This document shows, in pieces, positions 1 through 5,048 of a stretch of 5,048 nt of DNA. The stretch's first letter is position 1. The number at the start of each line of letters is the position of its first letter. Location: the NCBI GenBank assembly GCA_030642585.1, contig DAOWNN010000205.1, positions 1 through 5,048 on the forward strand. Reading direction: 5' to 3'. The notes beneath the pieces were generated by a model. That model did not search any database. It worked only from the letters and a program-made list of their open reading frames with translations, and was not told the origin of the DNA. The translations under genes and the position numbers were made by a program. Origin of the DNA: Bacteroidota bacterium (GTDB lineage: Bacteria > Bacteroidota > Bacteroidia > Bacteroidales > VadinHA17).

Positions 1-138
1 CTTATTGATTATCTGGATGTTATTAAAAGCTATGATTTTTTTTACATCGAACTCACGTTAACTCAGGATACCCTCTTTTCTTATACTCGCTTTTTTTCAC
101 TCACCTTTCACCCTAATGAAATAAATAGAATTTCATAG
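1..138 (+). CDS. Possible C-terminal tail of a convergent gene (weak)
   Basis: The first plus-strand frame is open from the window edge through 45 codons to TAG at 136-138, with no start codon inside, so it could only be the end of a gene beginning outside the window. The translated tail begins LIDYLDVIKSYDFFYIELT and is rich in Phe, Tyr and Thr. I recognise no family. The other frames over this stretch are broken, but 45 open codons in AT-rich DNA can arise by chance. In its favour, a convergent gene would place the palindromic element between two gene ends, where such elements are common. If this is not a gene, bases 1-109 hold nothing I can identify. Confidence 0.2.
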   Translation, partial: LIDYLDVIKSYDFFYIELTLTQDTLFSYTRFFSLTFHPNEINRIS

Positions 139-141
139 GGT
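110..141. other. Separate 12-bp hairpin, not a canonical terminator
   Basis: ACCCTA (110-115) pairs with TAGGGT (136-141), and TGAAAT (117-122) pairs with ATTTCA (130-135). There is one bulged A (116) and a 7-base loop. The sequence is unrelated to the double-hairpin element. On the plus strand AAATG follows it, and on the minus strand GAAAGG. Neither side has a T-run in the right place, so it does not read as a standard intrinsic terminator. If the plus-strand frame ending at 138 is a real gene, the hairpin covers its stop codon. Confidence 0.5.
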
Positions 142-154
142 AAATGTGGCAAGC

Positions 155-168
155 CTGTGCCCTGTGCC
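155..168 (+). repeat. Two tandem CTGTGCC heptamers on the left flank
   Basis: CTGTGCC occurs twice without a gap (155-161 and 162-168) and ends exactly where the palindromic element begins at 169. The same heptamer stands in the same orientation directly after the element at 257-263. This is the arrangement expected of a 7-bp target-site duplication, except that the left side has an extra copy. It could instead be a short heptamer tandem repeat or a conserved part of the repeat family. Confidence 0.8.
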
Positions 169-212
169 TCCCGAACATTAGCAAATCTATGATTTGTGCA
201 AATGTTCGAGGA
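169..212 (+). repeat. Hairpin unit 1 of the palindromic element
   Basis: The stem pairs 172-179 (CGAACATT) with 201-208 (AATGTTCG). After an A/A mismatch (180/200), 181-182 pair with 198-199. A two-base bulge (196-197) follows, and 183-187 (AAATC) pair with 191-195 (GATTT) around the loop TAT (188-190). Confidence 0.85.
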
Positions 213-256
213 TCCTCGAAATAGTAATAAAATCTCAGATTTTGACTATTTCGGGA
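213..256 (-). repeat. Hairpin unit 2 of the palindromic element, inverted
   Basis: The stem pairs 217-225 (CGAAATAGT) with 245-253 (ACTATTTCG). A small internal loop (226-228 against 244) follows, then 229-234 (AAAATC) pair with 238-243 (GATTTT) around the loop TCA (235-237). On the minus strand this is a homologue of unit 1: the ends and apical stem are the same, the middle stem differs, and the length is 44 bases in both. Confidence 0.85.
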
Positions 257-263
257 CTGTGCC
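257..263 (+). repeat. Single CTGTGCC heptamer on the right flank
   Basis: An exact direct copy of the left-flank heptamer, starting on the base after the terminal TTCGGGA. It lies 6 bases beyond the TAA of the large gene (minus strand). Confidence 0.8.
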
Positions 264-269
264 TTTTCA

Positions 270-3200
270 TTACCGAATATTCTCCAGACGGTCTTCCTCA
301 AAGACTTGATCTCCCTCCTGAATCATTGACATTCTTCTCCTGAAGTTGGATATTTTTCGATCAGAAGCCACCATATAGATATATGTAATATCACCGCTTT
401 TCACTTTCTGGGTGCGTTGGTTGTTATTCAAAACAGTGAGAATATCCAGAAAATCCCTATTGTTTGAATATGCCTGCATTACTCCCCTGGTATAACCGAA
501 GTAATACCAGGTTCGTTCATCAATTTGCAGATAAACATCAAGAATATCTCCACTTCTTTTCTTTTGAATTTCAATAAAGCCTTCAACCATGCGATTTACT
601 GGTGCGCCATTTATGTTTCCAATACCAATCTTACCTTCTGATATGTAAGATGATAATTCGTCGTTCCAGGTCAGATCGAGTTTTGTAAACATTAAGGTGT
701 GTATTAATTTTTTCGGAAGATTGCCAAGGGCTCCAAACAACATAGACTCATCGGTCATGGCTTGAGCATCTGACATACCAAGCAATTCGTTAACACCATG
801 TGTATAAACATTTTCAGACATGTCAACCGGCCTTAGGGTTGGCTTTGAATTAATATCTTCCAACATAATTTGGAGGGCCTCCTGAGCAAAGAAAAAATCC
901 AATCCGAGTAGAAGCTGAAGACTTGATGTGTTTTGTTCAATATCATTAGTAATATTTCCTACACTTATTAGTTTCAACTGATTCATTTCAACTGCAAGAT
1001 CCAAGCTGCCCTCACCATATGTTCTACAGTAGTTTCTTTCCAGAGTCAACAGGTTTCCCGGGAGGGAATGATCTGCAAGTTTTTCTTCACTAGCGAGTTT
1101 ATATTTTCTGGACTTCTCATCAAACAGAAGCAAGCCCTGGGCGGTACTAATAGGTGTATCGCTGTAGGATTTCCTTTTTGAAAAGAATGCGGGATAAATT
1201 TCTGAATTCATATTAGTTATAAAAACTCCTTTATACAGAGCATTCCCATCGGGAGTTCGTGATTTCTCCGCAATAGGGATTTTGATATTTGCCGGGTCTA
1301 TCATCGAAGTAAATTGTATTCTGTTCCTGCCAATAGAATCACAATTATGGCTTAACCTGACTCCTCCTGAGAATTCAAGGAATTTATTTTCTGCATCCAG
1401 GCTGACTTTCCCATCAAACCAAAAATGGGGACTCAGCATAAAACTATCTATCTGGCTTATTTCACCTTCAGCGTAGGTAAATCCTTTCTTATTGACTGTT
1501 ACATCACCAAGATGGATTCTTTGAACCATTTTATCTTTATCGATATAGTTATAAAATCCAGATCCATAATATTTTTTCCGGCTTAGTATGATTATTTCTT
1601 CTGCAATGATTTCATGAATTCCATTTGCTATTATTTTGGCATTTGTGAAACCTTTCATAAAGCCTGTTCTTTCAAGGCTTAGCGAGTTATCCCCAGGGAA
1701 GATATGAGCATCTGCAATTTCCAGAAAATCAACATAGTAAGCAGTCAGAGTATGGTCGTCAAGTTTGTAGACTGCAGAATCTGAAGTGAATGCAAGGGTA
1801 TCAGACCGGGGATTCAGAGACATGAAAGTTGGGGGTTTTTCCCATTTGCTATCATCCATATAGGCTCCGAATTTATAGGCATCATTTCTGGGCTCCTGAT
1901 TTATCAAACTCAGCTTATTTTCATTCATATCCCACATGATCAAATCTACAGCACTCATATAATTTTTTTCCGGAAATAATATAGGAATTGTGTCATTCAG
2001 GCTGTTAAATATACCATCTCCTTCCTGTATGTTCACATTGGACGACACCTGGCTGGCAACTATAGAGTAGCCTTTATGATCCTCCGAGCGCACTTTCAGA
2101 TTTGAAGAATCTGCGTGGAAGGATATGTCTGTGTATAAAATATTATTTGAAAATATTTCAGTATCCTCAATATAAAGTGTTCCTGTACCTGATACACCTG
2201 TGGATTTCATTAGAAGGTTTCCTGAAAAACTGATATTCTCTGAAAAAATATTCAGATCTTCTTCCTTTTTATATGTAAACCATTCATCTTTATTGGGATA
2301 CCACTTGATATTTAGTTCATGTGCCGAGATGTAAGGGAACTTATGTTCGGTAGAATCCTTATCTACAATGAATTGTCTTGCTTCAGTTAACATAGAGTCG
2401 GGATAGAACTTGAAATTTTCTGAATAGGTAGTAGAACTTAAATATACGAGTTTCCCTTTTCCTTCAATTCCTTTATTACTTAAAATAATTTCGTCATAAT
2501 AAGTAGCTAAACCACCATAAACAGGCATTCCTTCTGGTTGGGTTGCTACCTTAAATCCCAGGGAAAGGTCTTCTTGTACAGCAAGGTCCTGGTGAAGGAC
2601 AGGAAAAATGTTTCCCGCATAAAATTCTCCATTGAATCTAAGATCTTCCCGTTCAAGATTTGTAAGATCTTTTATCACAAAAGGGTTTAACTTATAATGG
2701 AACTGTTCTTTTTTATAAACCGTCGAATCCATTCCTTCCGTAATTTCATAAAACACGAATGAGCTTGCAGTACTTTCGAATGAGGGGTATTCTTCAAAAT
2801 CCTCAAGTCCTGATTTGTTGAATGGGTGATCTATAAATAACTCTCCAGTAATATTTTCTATGTTATTCTTTACTTTAACCGGTTTCCTGTATCCGTATTC
2901 ATCTGCTTCTTCGCTTAGAATAGCCATGTTTAATGAATCAATATTATTGAGATTGATTTTGAATGAGTCGTATTCAAATGTGAAATTTTGTCCATAAAAT
3001 GTTAGCAAACCTGCTTGTACTCTACCCCCAAAATTGAAATTGCGATTTTTCTTAAGGATGATTTGATTTTTTGAAGGTACAATGTCTACATTTTGTGAAT
3101 CACTTATAAAAACACGTGGGATTCCATTAATGGTTAATTCATTATTTTCGAGGTTTAAAACAGCATTATCACCAGGAGCCCTTACAGTAGAAGTAAAATC

Positions 3201-4778
3201 AATTACATCATAGTCAATATCTTTTCCGCTTGCTGAAAGGTAATCTAGAAGTTGTTGTTTTATTTCAACCATTCCTGTTTCAACTCTATAAAATACAAAA
3301 CCATCGATGGCCATTCTGGTAACCAGAAGTTGAACCTGATAAAGAGGTTTTCCCATCCAGTCTGCTAACTCAGTAATGGGGAATTCATCTGAATAGTACC
3401 ATTCTGAGAATTTTCTAAGTAAAAACAGAGGATGCTGATCATCCAAAGCCTGCATCTTAAAAAAATGGTTTTCATTAAAATATGAAGCAGATTTAAACCT
3501 TGCCTCTCCATGAGCTGAACCTCTTGAGAGTGTCAGTTTGACAATTGGGTCATCAAGTTTCCAGATTAATTGATCAAAACTCATATCCACCATGTGATAG
3601 CTATCAAAATATGGGGCTCTTGTTAGTGGATCATCAGTACGAAACAGAGACACTTCCCTGAATTGCATCCTGTATGCAAATCCTATATTTGGATGAAAGA
3701 TGGAATCATTCTCCAGGTACAATGATATGGCCGCCTGCTGACTTGAGATTCTGTTCCCTTTTATCTGGAATGAGGGAGAATTCACAAGCATCTTCAGTGT
3801 GTCATTTTTATAAAACTTCAGGTTTGCAGGTTCTGTCTCGTTTCCGGTACCTTTCATTGTGGCACCTATAATCAACAATCCTCCTTCATAGTCAATATCC
3901 GGATAGATGCCTTTTACAGTATGCATTTTTTTATAGGATTCAAAAACAGGGAAACTGGCCTGTTCAGGTCTTCTTGTAACTTTCACCCGGTCAGATAAAA
4001 TTCCAAGTTCCCCATCCGGAAAGTAATTGGGATGAGTAAATAGTGCCGAATCTGCATTGTACCTGGACTTAGTCAAATTTAATTGGTAGCTCATCAGCTT
4101 TGCATAAACTTCCGATTCTTTAAAGCCGGCCCTTTTCCAGTCAACTGTCCCATTTTTTCCTGACCAGTCATAAGTTGCAGGGTCATAAATTCCTGTGGTT
4201 TGATAAATAATAATGCTGTCTCTTTGTGAGTAACATATTAAGTTGGTATTCTGAAAAACAAAAGAGAGCGCATTATTGTAAACCATTTTCATGTCAGAAG
4301 AACTGGTTTTCCACTTCAATGAACTTGATTGGTATAAAGTATTTTCCGTGATTGTAAGGTGAGAGATTTCAAGAAATTTATTGATTTTGGTAATTGAATA
4401 CCTCTTATTTTCCAGTAGATCTACAAACCCCTTTTCCCAGGCATAATAATCTTCCTGGGGAAGTGCAGTTTTTTTGAAGCTTGAGAGTGCTCTGATATAA
4501 TTTCTGAAATGAGGATAGGGTCGGGCTCGTCGATCCAACAGGAGATTTGAAATATTAATGATATGCAGCTTTTCTTCTTCATTGAAAGCTCCTGATTGGA
4601 AATAACTAACAAATTCATCCAGAATGAGTTGGTTTTCCTCATTGATTCGGGCAGACATGAAGGTAGTGAATTCTTCAAGAAAAACTGTGGGTTCCTCAGG
4701 GAAGCTTTTTAAAGTTTGTGCACTGACTATAACTACACCCAGAAATAATATAAGAGAAACTGAAAATATTTTTTTCAT
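270..4778 (-). CDS. Large exported beta-rich protein of unknown function (1502 aa)
   Basis: One uninterrupted reading frame of 1502 codons. The chosen start is ATG at 4778; a TTG immediately before it would add one residue but is a poorer start. Residues 1-20 form a classic signal peptide (MKK, a hydrophobic stretch, then VSA before Q21). There is no lipobox cysteine, so the product should be a soluble or surface-facing periplasmic protein. Residues 22-140 look mainly helical. From about 290 to 1250 the sequence is dominated by alternating polar/hydrophobic strands with Gly/Asp turns. Internal repeats pair 540-575 with 1003-1035 and 766-795 with 857-891. Residues 465-512 resemble a winged helix. 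A more helical stretch (1285-1365) precedes a compact final domain (1366-1480) rich in Trp/Tyr (WYYFGY at 1424-1429). Only three Cys are seen (182, 1146, 1251). The C-terminus (ENIR) is neither a beta-barrel Phe end nor a type IX sorting domain. The strand pattern loosely recalls OstA/LptA-like or other periplasmic beta scaffolds, but I cannot assign a function. It lies 33 bases after tpiA and ends with TAA TGA. Confidence 0.95.
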   Translation of the reverse strand: MKKIFSVSLILFLGVVIVSAQTLKSFPEEPTVFLEEFTTFMSARINEENQLILDEFVSYFQSGAFNEEEKLHIINISNLLLDRRARPYPHFRNYIRALSSFKKTALPQEDYYAWEKGFVDLLENKRYSITKINKFLEISHLTITENTLYQSSSLKWKTSSSDMKMVYNNALSFVFQNTNLICYSQRDSIIIYQTTGIYDPATYDWSGKNGTVDWKRAGFKESEVYAKLMSYQLNLTKSRYNADSALFTHPNYFPDGELGILSDRVKVTRRPEQASFPVFESYKKMHTVKGIYPDIDYEGGLLIIGATMKGTGNETEPANLKFYKNDTLKMLVNSPSFQIKGNRISSQQAAISLYLENDSIFHPNIGFAYRMQFREVSLFRTDDPLTRAPYFDSYHMVDMSFDQLIWKLDDPIVKLTLSRGSAHGEARFKSASYFNENHFFKMQALDDQHPLFLLRKFSEWYYSDEFPITELADWMGKPLYQVQLLVTRMAIDGFVFYRVETGMVEIKQQLLDYLSASGKDIDYDVIDFTSTVRAPGDNAVLNLENNELTINGIPRVFISDSQNVDIVPSKNQIILKKNRNFNFGGRVQAGLLTFYGQNFTFEYDSFKINLNNIDSLNMAILSEEADEYGYRKPVKVKNNIENITGELFIDHPFNKSGLEDFEEYPSFESTASSFVFYEITEGMDSTVYKKEQFHYKLNPFVIKDLTNLEREDLRFNGEFYAGNIFPVLHQDLAVQEDLSLGFKVATQPEGMPVYGGLATYYDEIILSNKGIEGKGKLVYLSSTTYSENFKFYPDSMLTEARQFIVDKDSTEHKFPYISAHELNIKWYPNKDEWFTYKKEEDLNIFSENISFSGNLLMKSTGVSGTGTLYIEDTEIFSNNILYTDISFHADSSNLKVRSEDHKGYSIVASQVSSNVNIQEGDGIFNSLNDTIPILFPEKNYMSAVDLIMWDMNENKLSLINQEPRNDAYKFGAYMDDSKWEKPPTFMSLNPRSDTLAFTSDSAVYKLDDHTLTAYYVDFLEIADAHIFPGDNSLSLERTGFMKGFTNAKIIANGIHEIIAEEIIILSRKKYYGSGFYNYIDKDKMVQRIHLGDVTVNKKGFTYAEGEISQIDSFMLSPHFWFDGKVSLDAENKFLEFSGGVRLSHNCDSIGRNRIQFTSMIDPANIKIPIAEKSRTPDGNALYKGVFITNMNSEIYPAFFSKRKSYSDTPISTAQGLLLFDEKSRKYKLASEEKLADHSLPGNLLTLERNYCRTYGEGSLDLAVEMNQLKLISVGNITNDIEQNTSSLQLLLGLDFFFAQEALQIMLEDINSKPTLRPVDMSENVYTHGVNELLGMSDAQAMTDESMLFGALGNLPKKLIHTLMFTKLDLTWNDELSSYISEGKIGIGNINGAPVNRMVEGFIEIQKKRSGDILDVYLQIDERTWYYFGYTRGVMQAYSNNRDFLDILTVLNNNQRTQKVKSGDITYIYMVASDRKISNFRRRMSMIQEGDQVFEEDRLENIR

Positions 4779-4811
4779 CAATAATTGAATTATTTTAAGG
4801 GCCTGAAAGTA
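4779..4811 (-). promoter_or_regulatory. tpiA to large-gene spacer and translation start region
   Basis: Thirty-three bases separate the tpiA stop from the ATG at 4778. No purine-rich Shine-Dalgarno sequence and no terminator hairpin are present. The leader is AT-rich, as is usual for Bacteroidota starts. A 13-base perfect palindrome with a single-base centre (ATAATT-G-AATTAT, plus strand 4781-4793) ends two bases before the ATG. It may be only AT-rich chance, or a weak structure at the ribosome landing site. The spacing suggests the two genes share a transcript. Confidence 0.45.
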
Positions 4812-5048
4812 TTACATGGAAGTAATTATGCTGATAAAATCATCTGCTTTCAGGGATGCTCCACCAATAAGACCACCATCTACATCTGGATTTCTAAACA
4901 ATTCTGCAGCATTTGCCGGATTACAACTCCCACCATACAGAATGCTTGTACTCTCTGCCACATCCGGGCCATAATGGCTTTCAATCTCCTTTCTTATAAA
5001 CTTATGCATTTCCTGTGCTTGTTCCGGACTTGCAGTTACCCCTGTTCC
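4812..5048 (-). CDS. tpiA: Triosephosphate isomerase, C-terminal part (cut by window edge)
   Basis: This is the end of the glycolytic enzyme that interconverts dihydroxyacetone phosphate and glyceraldehyde 3-phosphate in the cytosol, acting as a TIM-barrel dimer. The frame is open from the window edge at 5048 to the TAA at 4814-4812, giving 78 residues of an expected 250 or so. It opens with GTGVTASPEQAQE, the C-terminal hinge side of the flexible loop 6 lid. An Arg-containing helix follows (MHKFIRKEIESHYG), then ILYGGSCNPANA with the phosphate-gripping GGS loop, and DVDGGLIGGASLKADDF with the second phosphate-binding Gly-Gly pair. The catalytic Lys, His and Glu lie upstream of the window and cannot be checked. 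The usual Lys of the loop 6 hinge (GTGK) is Val here, a wording I associate with Bacteroidota enzymes. The internal Met at 5009 is not the start. The large exported-protein gene follows after 33 bases on the same strand. Confidence 0.97.
   Translation of the reverse strand, partial: GTGVTASPEQAQEMHKFIRKEIESHYGPDVAESTSILYGGSCNPANAAELFRNPDVDGGLIGGASLKADDFISIITSM

Larger units (their letters stand above)
169..256. repeat. 88-bp double-hairpin palindromic element (REP/BIME- or MITE-like)
   Basis: Two 44-base units stand tail to tail (169-212 forward, 213-256 reversed). Read in the same direction, both begin TCCCGAA, carry AAATCT-NN-GATTT at their centre and end TTCGAGGA, with 27 of 44 positions identical. 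The element therefore has 7-bp terminal inverted repeats (TCCCGAA/TTCGGGA) and a perfect 12-bp central palindrome (CGAGGATCCTCG, 207-218). Each unit folds into its own hairpin. The differing bases lie mostly in the stem and stay paired. Direct CTGTGCC heptamers abut both ends. It sits just downstream of the large gene's stop codons, a typical place for REP-like palindromes, which can protect mRNA 3' ends. No transposase is visible here, so mobility is an inference. Confidence 0.85.

Noticed and set aside
169..256. Integron attC site
   Set aside because: The hairpins end in CCGAAC/GTTCG rather than the RYYYAAC/GTTRRRY core. There are two arms instead of one long one, and no integrase or cassette is present.
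155..263. CRISPR array
   Set aside because: The repeats are 7 bases or inverted 44-base units without spacers of regular size, and no cas gene is seen.
110..269. Canonical intrinsic terminator of the large gene
   Set aside because: None of the hairpins here is followed by a T-run on the minus strand. On the plus strand, the TTTT at 264-267 lies too far from the stem to be convincing.
113..301. Minus-strand 62-codon open frame across the palindromic element
   Set aside because: It overlaps the end of the large gene in another frame, and its codons are the two hairpins and the heptamers themselves. The low-complexity translation and lack of a ribosome-site context mark it as a by-product of the repeat.
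270..330. Type IX secretion sorting domain or beta-barrel C-terminus
   Set aside because: The last residues (DRLENIR) lack both the Gly/Lys-rich sorting-domain pattern and a terminal aromatic residue.
1282..1476. Plus-strand 64-codon open frame
   Set aside because: Antisense shadow wholly inside the large gene, with no independent signal.
3674..3871. Plus-strand 65-codon open frame
   Set aside because: Antisense shadow wholly inside the large gene, with no family resemblance.
4421..4678. Minus-strand 85-codon open frame
   Set aside because: Out-of-frame shadow inside the N-terminal part of the large gene, whose own frame is continuous and carries the signal peptide.
4779..4781. TTG as the start of the large gene
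   Set aside because: ATG follows immediately and gives a standard MKK signal peptide. Nothing favours the rare start one codon earlier.

Overview
The window comes from an AT-rich genome most likely belonging to the phylum Bacteroidota, probably of a Bacteroidales/Marinilabiliales type. This rests on three things: the wording of the triosephosphate isomerase C-terminus (GTGVTAS, YGGSCNPANA, PDVDGGLIGGASLK), the lack of any Shine-Dalgarno sequence before the large gene, and a very large exported beta-rich protein of a style common in that phylum. The lineage is an inference from sequence style, not from a search.

Layout, read on the minus strand from the right edge. (1) 5048-4812 is the last 78 codons of tpiA (glycolytic triosephosphate isomerase), cut by the window edge. 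(2) After 33 bases comes one huge gene, 4778-270, encoding a 1502-residue protein with a Sec signal peptide and a periplasmic or outer-membrane-facing, mostly beta-sheet body. I do not recognise a characterised function. Two pairs of internal repeats and a possible winged-helix-like segment can be read in it. The short gap and shared strand suggest co-transcription with tpiA. This is probably a neighbourhood habit rather than a functional link, since one product is cytosolic and the other exported. (3) The gene ends with tandem stops TAA TGA, and 6 bases further lies a compact, highly ordered palindromic element (169-256). It is made of two homologous 44-base hairpin units in inverted orientation. 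Their stems differ in sequence but keep pairing, and the element is bracketed by direct heptamers CTGTGCC (two in tandem on the left, one on the right). This is the most interesting feature of the window and looks like a REP/BIME-like or MITE-like mobile palindrome. (4) Further left is a separate unrelated hairpin (110-141). A 45-codon open stretch on the plus strand, running in from the left edge and stopping at 138, may be the tail of a convergent gene, but the support is weak.

No RNA gene, CRISPR array, transposase gene or defence system is visible.
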